Below are positions 16,231 to 25,045 of a stretch of 36,111 bases of DNA, in pieces. Below the pieces are notes generated by a model. It did not search any database. It saw only the letters and a list, made by a program, of their open reading frames with translations, and was not told the origin of the DNA. Each line of letters opens with the position of its first letter. Position 1 is the first letter of the stretch. The translations under genes were made by a program, and so were the position numbers. The DNA is from Streptosporangiaceae bacterium (GTDB lineage: Bacteria; Actinomycetota; Actinomycetes; Streptosporangiales; Streptosporangiaceae), in NCBI GenBank assembly GCA_030040475.1, contig JASHTQ010000400.1, positions 1-36,111 of the forward strand, in the 5' to 3' direction.

Positions 16231-18332
16231 GATGCCTGGGTCCTGTCAGCGGCCTGGATCGTGGCGCGCATGCTGCCCAGCATGGCCTCGGTCGGCATGT
16301 TCATACCGCCCTGCACGGCCTGCCGGAACGCGGCGGCGTGGGCCCGGTGGCCCTTGTCCTGCCGTCCCTTCCAGACAGTACGGCCGTTGACCAGGACCGA
16401 CCGGAAGTCGTCGATGATCACTTGTCGCGACCCGGCGAGCACCTCGATGCGTTCCTTGCCCGCCACCGGCGGAGTGCTCCCGTAGGCGACGGAGGCGAGC
16501 GAGCCATCCGCGAACCGCAGCGCCACCACCACGCCGTCCTTGCGCTGCGACGCCTCTCCGCCTAGGACGCCCGCGACGTCCTCGATGTCGGCCCCCACCA
16601 CCGCCTGGGCGAGGTCGACGAAGTGGCACACCTCGCCGAGCAGACGACCGCCCTGGCGCCGATCGAGATACCAGTGGCCGTCGGGCACCTGGCCTGCGGC
16701 GACCCGGTAAACCACGAGCTTGGGTTCCTGCATCTCCGCCAGTACCCGCCGCGCCGCCAGCACGGCAGGCGCCCAGCGCCGGTTGAAGCCGAGCGTGAGC
16801 TGGCGTCCGGATCCCCGCCAGGCCTTTTCCACCTGGTCAAGCTCGGCGCAGGTCAGCGCCAGCGGCTTCTCGCACCACACGTCCCGCCCGGCGGTCAGTG
16901 CCCGGCTGGCAAGTTCGGAGTGCACGTCATGCGGGGTAGCGATCACGACCACGCTGACGTCCGGGTCGTCGATGACGGCGCCGGCACCGGAAACGGCCTT
17001 CTCGAACCCGTGGTGTTCTGCGGCCCTGCGCGCGGAGACGCCGCTTGCCGTCGCAACGGCCACGAAGCGCTCGAAGCCGGCCTCGCGGAACGCTGGCAGC
17101 AGCGTGCCGGTGGAAAAGGCGCCGGCGCCGATCCAGCCGACTCCGGGCGCGGAGCGGTCAGCCCGACCGGGGTTCACGTGCACCGGCCCGTCCGGAACCG
17201 TCGGGGCCGTCGCGGCCGGATAACTGAGCCTGATCGCCAGGCTTGGCTCGGATCGCTGCTCGAGCAGGCGGAAGGCCTCGTCCGCGTGCCCGATATCGAA
17301 GGACTGAGTGATCAGGTCGGCTACCCGGAGGCGGCCGGCGGCGAGCAGGTCGAGCACCGCTTCCTGGTTCCGGCCTTCGGTCCAGCGCACTTGTCCGGGC
17401 GGGTAATCGACCCCCCATGCCTCGTAGCTGGGCTCGTACCGGCCCGGGCCGTAGGAGCGGGCGAATAGCAGCGAGATCTCCCGCTGGTAGAACGGAGCAC
17501 GGTGGGGTGGCATGCCCACGTCGCCGACCATCACCACGGCGGCCCGGTCCCGGCACAGCGCCGGCACCCGTGACATCGGGCCGGATGACTGGTCGGCGGC
17601 GCACACGAGCACGGCATCCGCGCCGCGCCCTCGGGACCAGGAGAGTACCTGCTCCGTGGTCGGGTCGCCCGACTCCTCGAGGGTGAGCACGCCGACCCGC
17701 GCCGCGGTCTGCCTGGCGAACCCGGCCGGATCGATCCCGGCCACATCGCACCCGGAGGCAATTGCCAGCCTCGCGGCAAGCTGGCCGATCAGCCCGAGGC
17801 CGAGCACCACGACCTTCGAGCCCGCGCCCACCTCCGCCAGACGCAGCGCGTGCAGCGGTATCGACGCCAGCGTGGCGAACGCGGCTTCCTCCGGCGCCAC
17901 GAGGTTGGGTACGACCGCGCACAGCAGACCGGGCACGGCCTGGTACTCGGCGTGGTTGGCCTTTCCCGCGCCGCCGGTCGCCACGAGCTGGCCGACTTTG
18001 ATCCCGTCGACGGCCGCGCCGACCTCGGCGACCAGCCCGGCCGCCGAGTACCCGAGAGGCACGTCGGTGGCGAGCCGACTCCGGACTGTCCTTGCGGCGG
18101 CCAGGATGCCCTCGGCCTGGGCCTTGCGTGCGACCTGCCGGACCAGGTCCGGCCGGGCCCGCGCCTTGGCGAGCAGGCTGGACCTGGCGAGCTCGGTTAC
18201 CGCCCGTTCGGTGCCCGGAGAGATCACCGAGGCCACCGTGCGTACCAGCACCTCCGTGGGGCCGACCACCGGGCGAGGGACGTCGATGACCTCGACCGGC
18301 CCGCCGCTGACCGGCTGCACGACTTGTTTCAT
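16227..18332 (-). CDS. Bi-domain oxidoreductase: MDR dehydrogenase fused to Gfo/Idh/MocA
   Basis: A 701-aa fusion. Residues 1 to about 375 are a medium-chain (zinc-type ADH fold) dehydrogenase with SPGTERAV near the start and the nucleotide motif VVLGLGLIGQLAARLA at about 175. The catalytic zinc cysteines of ADH are not obvious. Residues from about 398 (VGWIGAGAFSTGTLLPAF) form a Gfo/Idh/MocA oxidoreductase with VVVIATPHDVHSELA and the signature EKPLALT. Such fusions recur beside heparinase II/III genes in polysaccharide loci and are thought to oxidise or reduce a sugar intermediate, but the substrate is not established. It is translationally coupled on both sides (ATGA upstream, GTGA downstream). 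Confidence 0.9.
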   Translation of the reverse strand: MKQVVQPVSGGPVEVIDVPRPVVGPTEVLVRTVASVISPGTERAVTELARSSLLAKARARPDLVRQVARKAQAEGILAAARTVRSRLATDVPLGYSAAGLVAEVGAAVDGIKVGQLVATGGAGKANHAEYQAVPGLLCAVVPNLVAPEEAAFATLASIPLHALRLAEVGAGSKVVVLGLGLIGQLAARLAIASGCDVAGIDPAGFARQTAARVGVLTLEESGDPTTEQVLSWSRGRGADAVLVCAADQSSGPMSRVPALCRDRAAVVMVGDVGMPPHRAPFYQREISLLFARSYGPGRYEPSYEAWGVDYPPGQVRWTEGRNQEAVLDLLAAGRLRVADLITQSFDIGHADEAFRLLEQRSEPSLAIRLSYPAATAPTVPDGPVHVNPGRADRSAPGVGWIGAGAFSTGTLLPAFREAGFERFVAVATASGVSARRAAEHHGFEKAVSGAGAVIDDPDVSVVVIATPHDVHSELASRALTAGRDVWCEKPLALTCAELDQVEKAWRGSGRQLTLGFNRRWAPAVLAARRVLAEMQEPKLVVYRVAAGQVPDGHWYLDRRQGGRLLGEVCHFVDLAQAVVGADIEDVAGVLGGEASQRKDGVVVALRFADGSLASVAYGSTPPVAGKERIEVLAGSRQVIIDDFRSVLVNGRTVWKGRQDKGHRAHAAAFRQAVQGGMNMPTEAMLGSMRATIQAADRTQAS

Positions 18333-20056
18333 GTCATCCCCTCTGCGTCTGCGTAGTCGGCGGCGCGGCTCCAGACTGTGGTCGCATGAACGGGCAGGAC
18401 CCCCTCGATCCTGCAGGTCAGCACGGGCGCGTCCGCGGTACTCCCGAAGCCGACGGCGACCGGCCTGATCTCGACCGTGAGCAGGACCGGACCGGTTGCC
18501 GCGAAGAGCACGCAGAAGGCCCCGGCCCGGGCGGTGACTCGCGCCGTGTCACCCGTGAGCTGCACCGCCGAGCCGACCGCGAGCCGCCAGCGGATGACGA
18601 TCTCGTGCCGTCCTCTGCCGAGGACCATGTCGTCGACACGGAGCCCGGCGCTGGTCAGCGACCAGCGGCGGCGATGGAGCGGGCGGCCGCGTAGCCCGCG
18701 GAACCCGTCGTGGACCGCCTCGCAGACGATGCCGGACGGGTCGGCGTAGGCGGCCATGCCGCGGACCCTAGCTCGCCGTCCGGCCCGGAACACGCCCCAC
18801 ACCTCGGTGGAGTCCGCGCCATCGAGCTGGACCGTGCTGTGCGCGGCGGTGGAGCGCTCGTAGCGGCGCACCGTACCCGGCTCGTAGGTTGACGTACCGG
18901 TATCGACGAGCAGCGGGATCCCGTCCACGTGTACCAGGCAGCCGAAGGTGTCGGCGTGGGCATGGGCGGGCAGTGACGGCGGGCACGGCGGGCCGACGTC
19001 GGCGAGCAGGTGCCAGCCCCCGGCCATGGCCCGTACCAGGCCGGTCGCCGGAAGCACGAGCACCGGGCTGGCCGGGGAGACCGGGTCCGCTCCCGGCCGC
19101 AGCACGGCGAGCAGTTCGCGGCCGACCGGGTAGCCGTCATTCAGCATCGGCACCTGTCCGTCGGGGGTCAGCACCGCGCCGAGCCATCGCCGCATGCTGT
19201 CGATGGCCGCGGTGATCTCGCCGGCCGGAGCCCTTCCCGCCGCGCGTAGCAGGTCCGCCACGTCAACCAGGTCGGTCAGCACCTGGCAGTGGTAGGCGGG
19301 CGCACGCTCGTAATGGCCGCCGTCCGCCAGGACCTGCCTGGCCAGCTGCCTGGTCAGCCGCTGCGCCGCCGACTGGAGCAGCCGCTCGTCGGCGTAGAAG
19401 ACGGCCAGGCCGATCAGGGCCTTGAGCCCCTTGATCAGGTGATTCCCGGCTACGTCGTATTCCAGGTGACGGCGGAGGAAACCCGCATGCGACGCCAGGC
19501 CGACCACGAAATCCGGCTCGATGTCGCTGCCCGCGACCAGGTCGCGGTGCTGACCGCACCATGACCAGGCCCGCAGGGCGACGGGAAATGGGTGCCATGC
19601 ATCGCCGCGGCCGAATTCGGCTGACGCCTGCCAGGATCGCCATAGCCGGGCGAACAGGGCACGGGCCGCCAGCCGGTCGGAGGCCGCCGCCAGTCCCCAG
19701 GCCCAGTCCCAGTAGTGCAGGTGAAAGCGCCACAGCCGGGCGGCGTCGGCATGCTGCCAGCCGGGTCCGTCACCCAGCTCCCTTACCTGGCCCAGCAGCC
19801 TGATCTTGCCTGCCTGCAGTTCAGGCAGCGTGGGCCAGGCCCCGGTGGTCAGCGCGTCCACCGGGCGGGCCGTATCCGGCCAGCCCACGGCGGCGGCGGG
19901 GTCCGGGCCGGGCAGGACCCGGCGGCCCGCTTCGGGAAACCGGCGCAGGGACGCGGCTTGCGTCCGCAGCCGGGCCCGGTGCGCGACCTGGGCGGGCCGC
20001 AAACGCACCACCGTGCGGCTCAGCACCGCGAGGTCGGCGGGGGTCATCCGGGTCAC
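18329..20056 (-). CDS. Heparinase II/III family protein (alginate-lyase fold)
   Basis: A 575-aa protein. The N-terminal half is an alpha/alpha toroid with WRFHLHYWDWAWGLA, EYDVAGNHLIKGLKAL (conserved Asn-His) and GGHYERAPAYHCQVL (Tyr and His of the active-site region). The C-terminal beta domain has HAHADTFGCLVHVDG at about residues 362-376, the heparinase II/III signature. No signal peptide is visible, unlike secreted lyases, so it may act inside the cell or be exported another way. In synthesis loci such proteins may trim or edit the polymer, or act in uronate chemistry; the reaction here is not known. GTG 20056 overlaps the epimerase stop (GTGA); ATG 20047 is an alternative. Confidence 0.87.
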   Translation of the reverse strand: MTRMTPADLAVLSRTVVRLRPAQVAHRARLRTQAASLRRFPEAGRRVLPGPDPAAAVGWPDTARPVDALTTGAWPTLPELQAGKIRLLGQVRELGDGPGWQHADAARLWRFHLHYWDWAWGLAAASDRLAARALFARLWRSWQASAEFGRGDAWHPFPVALRAWSWCGQHRDLVAGSDIEPDFVVGLASHAGFLRRHLEYDVAGNHLIKGLKALIGLAVFYADERLLQSAAQRLTRQLARQVLADGGHYERAPAYHCQVLTDLVDVADLLRAAGRAPAGEITAAIDSMRRWLGAVLTPDGQVPMLNDGYPVGRELLAVLRPGADPVSPASPVLVLPATGLVRAMAGGWHLLADVGPPCPPSLPAHAHADTFGCLVHVDGIPLLVDTGTSTYEPGTVRRYERSTAAHSTVQLDGADSTEVWGVFRAGRRARVRGMAAYADPSGIVCEAVHDGFRGLRGRPLHRRRWSLTSAGLRVDDMVLGRGRHEIVIRWRLAVGSAVQLTGDTARVTARAGAFCVLFAATGPVLLTVEIRPVAVGFGSTADAPVLTCRIEGVLPVHATTVWSRAADYADAEGMT

Positions 20057-20931
20057 GCCGCAAGCCCGAGCATGCGGGCCTCGTCCGCGATACCGCTGGC
20101 GAACGGCCGCGGAGCGTAGCCCAGGTCCCGGATCGCGTCATCGATCGCGAACGCCTTGTTCTCACCCAGCCGGCGCAGTTGCTCCACCTTGATCCGGGGA
20201 TGACGGCTCGCAAGCTCGTAGCCGCGCGCCATCGTCAGCAGCGGTGCGAGCGGGACGGGCACGAAGCGCGTCCTGCTCCCGACCGCGCGAGCGCAGGCGC
20301 GGAGCAGTTCCGTGAACGGGAGCGGCTCGGGCCCGGCCAGGTTGTACAGGGAGCCGATCGCCGCGGGCCGGTCCAGCGCGGCCAGCACGGCCGTGGCCGC
20401 GTCTGCCACGTGAACCGGCTGGTGCAGGCAGCTGCCGGTGCCCGGCACGGGGAGGACGGCCGCGCGGCTCAGCAGCGTCAGCAGCCGGGACAGGTTGCGG
20501 TCGCCAGGGGCGCCGTAGATCATCGTCGGCCGCAGGATCGTCCAGTCAAGCAGGCAGCCACGGATCTGCTGCTCCGCGGCGAGCCGGATCTTCTTGGTCG
20601 GCGGGTGAAGGGTCGTCGTCACCGCCGTGGTCGAGACAAAGACTGTCCTCAGGATGCCGGCCTCCTCGGCGGCGGCCACGATGCCCGGGCCGTGACCGTG
20701 GCCCAGCGATGCAAGGCAGATCAGGGCCTCGCAGCGCGCGGCGACGAACGCATCGTCCAGACCGCGAGGATCGTCCAGATCGCCACCGATGGGCTGTGCG
20801 CCGTAGCCTGCCACGGTCAGTGCAGCCCGCGGGCTTCGGGCCAGAGCCACGCACCGGTGCCCGCGCCGGGCCGCCTCGCGGAGCACGTAGCCGCCGAGGA
20901 AGCCGCTGCCGCCGACGACAAGGAGCCTCAT
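20053..20931 (-). CDS. Atypical SDR: NAD(P)-dependent epimerase/dehydratase-like
   Basis: A 292-aa protein with the dinucleotide motif LLVVGGSGFLGGYVLREA at the N-terminus, CVALARSP at the end of strand 2, FVSTTAVTT at strand 5 and TILRPTMIYGAPGDR, which is a typical extended-SDR segment. The expected YxxxK catalytic pair is not visible after FVSTTAV, where the sequence reads LHPPTKKIRLAAEQQ. This places it closer to NDUFA9/NmrA-like atypical SDRs, which bind NAD(P) but may not be classic epimerases. ATG 20931 overlaps the GT4 stop (ATGA). It probably acts on a sugar nucleotide or lipid-linked sugar; substrate unknown. Confidence 0.83.
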   Translation of the reverse strand: MRLLVVGGSGFLGGYVLREAARRGHRCVALARSPRAALTVAGYGAQPIGGDLDDPRGLDDAFVAARCEALICLASLGHGHGPGIVAAAEEAGILRTVFVSTTAVTTTLHPPTKKIRLAAEQQIRGCLLDWTILRPTMIYGAPGDRNLSRLLTLLSRAAVLPVPGTGSCLHQPVHVADAATAVLAALDRPAAIGSLYNLAGPEPLPFTELLRACARAVGSRTRFVPVPLAPLLTMARGYELASRHPRIKVEQLRRLGENKAFAIDDAIRDLGYAPRPFASGIADEARMLGLAA

Positions 20932-22157
20932 CGCCGCGCTCCGGTTGACTCGATGAGCTTGCGGTACTGGCGGGCCAGCGTGCCGCGGTCAAAGTACTCC
21001 TCGACGTAGCAGCGCCCCTGCCGACCCATCGCCCGCCGTCGTTGCGGGTCGGCCGCGAGCGTCCGGATCGCGGCCGCCATGGCGGCGCTGTCCGCGGGCG
21101 GCACTACCCACGCACCTGCCTCGCGCAGGATCTGGGCGGCTTCCCCGGCCACCGCGCCCACCACGGGCTTGCCGGCCGCGAGATACTCGAACATCTTCGA
21201 CGGGATGAACGCCGAGAACAGCGGCACGTCCCGCAGCGGCACCAGGCATATGTCGGCGGCGGCGAGCAGGGCAGGCACCTGCTCGTGAGGCACGCCGGGG
21301 AGCAGGGTGACGTTGTCGAGCCCGCGCTCGGCAACGCGATGAAGCAGCCGCTGCTTGTCGGCCCCCTCGCCGACGAAGGCGAACCGGATCGCCTCCCCCG
21401 CGAGCCGGGCGACGGCGTCCGCCACCGAGGTGAGCCCTTGCGATATGCCATGCGTGCCCGCGTACAGCACCAGGCAGTCACCGGGGCGGGCGCCGAGCTT
21501 GGCGCGCAGCCGGGCGTCCGCCGGAGCGCCGGGGTCAAACTCGCCGGAGGTCACCCCGTTGCGGATGGTGTGCACCTTGGCGGCCGGCACGCCGCGTCCG
21601 ATCAGGTTGGCGCGGAAACCGTCGCTTACCACGATCACGGTGTCGGCGGCCGCGTACGCGGCGAGTTCCAGCCGCTCAAGCAGGCGGATAACCGGCCGGC
21701 TGGTGAGCACCCCGAGTTCGGTGAAGATGGCTGGCCATAGATCGCGAACCTCGACCACGAGCCGAGCGCGCTTGAGCCGCGCCAGCAGCCACCCGGAGCC
21801 GACCGCGAAGAAGGTCGGCGAGGAGACGACCACCACATCGGCTGGCCCGCTGGCGCGGCCGCCGAGCAGGACGCTGCTGATCATGAAGCTCAGGTGGCCG
21901 ACGGTCTTGCGGGCCACCCCCTCGTTCGGGGTGGCATAGAGCCAGGTCCGGAGTACTCGGTAGCCGTCACGCCGCTCGCGGCGCCGGATCGCGCCGCGAT
22001 ACCCCGGCGGTATGACGCCGGTGGGATGGTTGGGCATGCCGGTAAGCACGGTGACGTCGTCCCCGGCCGAGGCCCAGGCGGCCGCCAGCGCGGAAAGGCG
22101 AGCCTGCGGGGCTCCGGTCTCGGGCGGGAAGTAATGGGTAACGAGGATGATCCGCAT
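20928..22157 (-). CDS. WbuB-like family 4 glycosyltransferase
   Basis: A 409-aa GT4 enzyme. It opens MRIILVTHYFPPETGAPQAR and continues VTVLTGMPNHPTGVIPPGY, hallmarks of the WbuB/WcaI group that transfers an amino sugar onto an undecaprenyl-PP-linked sugar. The donor half has VVSDGFRANLIGRGVP, VLYAGTHGISQGL and PSKMFEYLAAGKPVVGAV. ATG 22157 is chosen because the longer frame reads basic low-quality sequence that belongs to the previous gene. It lies four bases after the WecA-like gene, so it probably adds the second sugar right after chain initiation. Confidence 0.9.
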   Translation of the reverse strand: MRIILVTHYFPPETGAPQARLSALAAAWASAGDDVTVLTGMPNHPTGVIPPGYRGAIRRRERRDGYRVLRTWLYATPNEGVARKTVGHLSFMISSVLLGGRASGPADVVVVSSPTFFAVGSGWLLARLKRARLVVEVRDLWPAIFTELGVLTSRPVIRLLERLELAAYAAADTVIVVSDGFRANLIGRGVPAAKVHTIRNGVTSGEFDPGAPADARLRAKLGARPGDCLVLYAGTHGISQGLTSVADAVARLAGEAIRFAFVGEGADKQRLLHRVAERGLDNVTLLPGVPHEQVPALLAAADICLVPLRDVPLFSAFIPSKMFEYLAAGKPVVGAVAGEAAQILREAGAWVVPPADSAAMAAAIRTLAADPQRRRAMGRQGRCYVEEYFDRGTLARQYRKLIESTGARR

Positions 22158-22161
22158 GCCG

Positions 22162-23223
22162 TCACGACTCCGCTCTGGCCGCGGGACGGTCGGGGCCACA
22201 ACACCGGGCGGCGCGGCGAGCGAGCACCGCCGGGGACGACAGGTAGGCAAGGAGGACACCCGCCGTGGCCAGGTCGGCGGCGACCCGCAGCGCCGGAACG
22301 CCGGTCAGGCTGGCGGTGCCGAGCAGGCTGAGCAGGATCGTGGCGGCGGCCGCCGTCGTCGTGACCCGCTGATGAGACCAGCCCGCGTCGCACCATCGCT
22401 GGTAGATGTGCGTACGGTGCGGCTCGAGCCAGCGTTCGCCTGCCCGGACACGCCGCTGCAGCGTCCAGGCGGTGTCGGCGACATAAAGGACGAGAGGCCC
22501 GACCGCGGCCTCCAGCGGTATCCCGTGCAGGACGGCGTACGCGGCGAGGAACGCCAAGGCGGCGCCCAGCGCGTAGCTCCCGACGTCGCCGAGGAACACC
22601 CGGGCCTGGCCCGCGTTCCACGGCAGGAACGCGAGGGCGCTGACGGCGACCATCGCACCCGCAGGGACAAGGAACTCGTTGTGCCGCCACCCGCCAAGAC
22701 AGGCGTACACGATCCCCGCGATCAGGGCATGCGCGCCGGAAATGCCGTTGACGCCGTCCATGAAGTTGAACGCGTTCACGAATCCGGTTATCCATATGGC
22801 GCCGAGCGCGACCAGCAAGACCAGCACCACCCCGGGCGCGGCCCTGCCGTCGACGAGCAGAGCCGCGATCGCGGCGCCCCCGATCACCTGCATGATCAGC
22901 CGGTGGCCGGCCCGCAGCCCGCGCACGTCCTCGGCTAGCCCGAGCAAGCCGAACGAGAAGACGGCAGCTGCGAAGACCGCCGCGGTCACGCCACCGATTA
23001 CTCCCGCCGCGACAAGCAGCCCGGCAGCGACCGGGATCCCGCCGCCTCGCGGGGTCGGGACGGTATGCGATGACCGCTGGCCGGGAATGTCGATAATGGC
23101 TGCCCGACGCAACAGCGGGATGGTCAGTGCCTCGGCCGCGGTGACCACAGTGCCGCATGCCGCCACCGCGAACAGGTCAGAAAGTTCCCCCGACACGAGA
23201 CCGTCAATGCCTCCCCCTGGCAC
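22162..23223 (-). CDS. WecA/MraY-like undecaprenyl-phosphate sugar-1-phosphate transferase
   Basis: A 353-aa protein with about ten to eleven transmembrane helices. It keeps the family motifs: SSHTVPTPRGGG after the first helices, FVNAFNFMDGVNGISG at about residues 149-164, ARVFLGDVGSYALG at about 203-216, and EPHRTHIYQR, the cytosolic His-rich loop. It should load a HexNAc-1-phosphate onto undecaprenyl phosphate and so start each repeat unit. GTG 23223 is used; GTG 23196 is also possible. It is the first gene of the leftward arm, whose genes overlap or nearly touch all the way to 16057. Confidence 0.92.
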   Translation of the reverse strand: MPGGGIDGLVSGELSDLFAVAACGTVVTAAEALTIPLLRRAAIIDIPGQRSSHTVPTPRGGGIPVAAGLLVAAGVIGGVTAAVFAAAVFSFGLLGLAEDVRGLRAGHRLIMQVIGGAAIAALLVDGRAAPGVVLVLLVALGAIWITGFVNAFNFMDGVNGISGAHALIAGIVYACLGGWRHNEFLVPAGAMVAVSALAFLPWNAGQARVFLGDVGSYALGAALAFLAAYAVLHGIPLEAAVGPLVLYVADTAWTLQRRVRAGERWLEPHRTHIYQRWCDAGWSHQRVTTTAAAATILLSLLGTASLTGVPALRVAADLATAGVLLAYLSSPAVLARRAARCCGPDRPAARAES

Positions 23224-23277
23224 GAACCCGTCAGCTATACCGTCTGTATTTCCCGCTCATCCCCGCCGGCGGATTCG

Positions 23278-24864
23278 TCATCGCAGCCGGTGGCTCTGCA
23301 CCCTGTCGCTCCCGTTGAGATGCTCACCGCGCACGACGTGCGGCACCTTCGTCGAGTAGGCCTTGTAGCCATAGGCGTACCCGTAGTAGCGCCCGTGCTG
23401 CCTGGTCACCTTGTTAAGCACGACGCCGAGGATCCTGGCGCCTGCCTGGTCGAGACGTTCGGCGGCACGGTGCAGGTCAGCCTGGCGGGTCTGGCCGGCC
23501 GCCGCGAGCATCAAGGTGGCGTCGGCATACCGGGACAAGATGGCGGCGTCGGTAACCGGGAGGATCGGCGGACTGTCGATCAGGACGAGATCGAAGTGAG
23601 CTTGCAACTGCGCGAAGATCTCTGCTGCCTGGGCGCTGTTGAGCATTTCGGCGGGATTCGACGGGACCGGTCCAGCCGGGAGCAGGCTGAGACGGTCGAA
23701 CCCCGGCACGGGCAGCACGGCCTCGGTAAGTGTCCGCTGGCCGAGCAGGGCACATGTCAGGCCGGCCTGTTCGGACAGGCCGAAGAGCTCTCCGATCATG
23801 GGCCGGCGCAGGTCACAGGAGACCAGCACTACCCGCTCGCCTGCCTGCGCGAACACCACGCCCAGGTTCGCCAGCACCGACGTCTTGCCCTCTGCGACAC
23901 CCGGGCTGGTCACAACCACGCTACGGAGGTGCTGCCCCTGCCGGGCGAACTGAAGAGAGGTTCGCAGCGACCGGTATGACTCGGCGGCCGCCGAAGTGGG
24001 ATCGGTGACCGCCACCACGAGCGGCTGCTTCTGCCGTCGCCGGGGGCTCACCAGCGGGGTCGTGGCAAGCACCGGCGCGCCCGCCGCGAGCTCGGCCGCC
24101 TCCTTGGAGGTCAGCCTGTCATCGAGACTGTCTCGAAGGAAGGCCACGCCAAGGCCAAGCAGAAGGCCGGCGGCGAGGCCAAGCACCGCGTCCTGCACGG
24201 GCTGGGGCGAGCTCGGCGACCTCGGCGTCTGCGCGGGCGTCACCAGCACCACGGGGCTCGTTTCCACCGAACCGGTGACCTGCATCTGGGCCAGCTGCTC
24301 CTTCAGCACCGCCTCCTGATTGAGCAGCGCAGATGCCTGAGGCGACGTGTAATTTCCCTTGAACGTCTTGAGCTGGTTGCCGAGCGAGGCGATCTGCGAG
24401 CGCAGCTGCGCCTCAGCCGTCGCCAGGCTCTGGCTCGCGACCGACTGGCAGTACCGCACGAAGGCGGTCGCGTACAGGTTCGCTATGACGGACGCCTGAG
24501 ACGGCACCAGGCTGATGGCCGTGACAGCTATCACGTCCGTCTGTCCCACTTCCGAGGCCGACACGGCCGGCGCGCTGCCGAGCTGGCGGCGGACGTCCTG
24601 CTGAACGGGTGCGCTTGTGACCAGTTGCAGCTCGGTCTGGACATCCGTCTGGGTGACAGCCTGTTGCACCGTGCCGATGCTGCTCGCGCCGAAAGACGAC
24701 TGAACCAGCAGCTGGGCAGTGGCCGAGTACTGCTTGTGCGCGGTCAGGGACAATGCCAGGCTTGCCGCCAGGCCGAGCACGGTTATCGAGACGATCCACC
24801 ATCTCCGCTGGCGCAGAACCTGCAGATATGTATGAAACGTCGGCTCGGTGCCGAATTGGGTCAT
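23278..24864 (-). CDS. Wzz/Wzc-like chain-length regulator and BY-kinase
   Basis: A 528-aa protein joining a Wzz domain to a bacterial tyrosine kinase, as in CpsC/CpsD or Wzc. A helix near residue 24 (WWIVSITVLGLAASLAL) and a second near 250 (VLGLAAGLLLGLGVAF) bracket the extracytoplasmic part. The kinase has Walker A SPGVAEGKTS at about 320-329, Walker A' VLVSCDLRRP at 345-354 and Walker B LVLIDSPP at about 426. The C-terminal tyrosine cluster YYGYAYGYKAY is at 493-503, the usual autophosphorylation site. ATG 24864 has GGAGA nine bases upstream, so I reject the longer frame from 24948. It should control polymer length with the phosphatase gene next door, which is transcribed divergently. Confidence 0.92.
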   Translation of the reverse strand: MTQFGTEPTFHTYLQVLRQRRWWIVSITVLGLAASLALSLTAHKQYSATAQLLVQSSFGASSIGTVQQAVTQTDVQTELQLVTSAPVQQDVRRQLGSAPAVSASEVGQTDVIAVTAISLVPSQASVIANLYATAFVRYCQSVASQSLATAEAQLRSQIASLGNQLKTFKGNYTSPQASALLNQEAVLKEQLAQMQVTGSVETSPVVLVTPAQTPRSPSSPQPVQDAVLGLAAGLLLGLGVAFLRDSLDDRLTSKEAAELAAGAPVLATTPLVSPRRRQKQPLVVAVTDPTSAAAESYRSLRTSLQFARQGQHLRSVVVTSPGVAEGKTSVLANLGVVFAQAGERVVLVSCDLRRPMIGELFGLSEQAGLTCALLGQRTLTEAVLPVPGFDRLSLLPAGPVPSNPAEMLNSAQAAEIFAQLQAHFDLVLIDSPPILPVTDAAILSRYADATLMLAAAGQTRQADLHRAAERLDQAGARILGVVLNKVTRQHGRYYGYAYGYKAYSTKVPHVVRGEHLNGSDRVQSHRLR

Positions 24865-25012
24865 AATGGCTTTCTCTCCGACTGCCAGCATCGGCAGCCG
24901 GTACCCGAAGATGAAACCTAACCGCAGGGATCTCGTTACCGGGTACAAGCTGCGTGAATTGAGTGTACGTCAATCACGGCTGCGGTAAAGTTTCCTGCAG
25001 CACGAGGCAAAA

Positions 25013-25027
25013 TACCCGCCGCGGGTA
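25013..25027. promoter_or_regulatory. Perfect 6-bp-arm palindrome between kinase and phosphatase genes
   Basis: TACCCGCCGCGGGTA has arms TACCCG and CGGGTA around CCG. It lies 19 bp before the phosphatase ATG in the 181-bp divergent gap (24865-25045), which is AT-richer than the surroundings. It could be an operator or a hairpin affecting phosphatase translation. Confidence 0.45.
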
Positions 25028-25045
25028 ATCCCCAGAAATACGGTT

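Noticed and set aside
21890..23158. 422-codon minus-strand frame rich in Arg and Gly
   Set aside because: It is a shifted reading of the WecA-like and GT4 genes, with no fold-like pattern.
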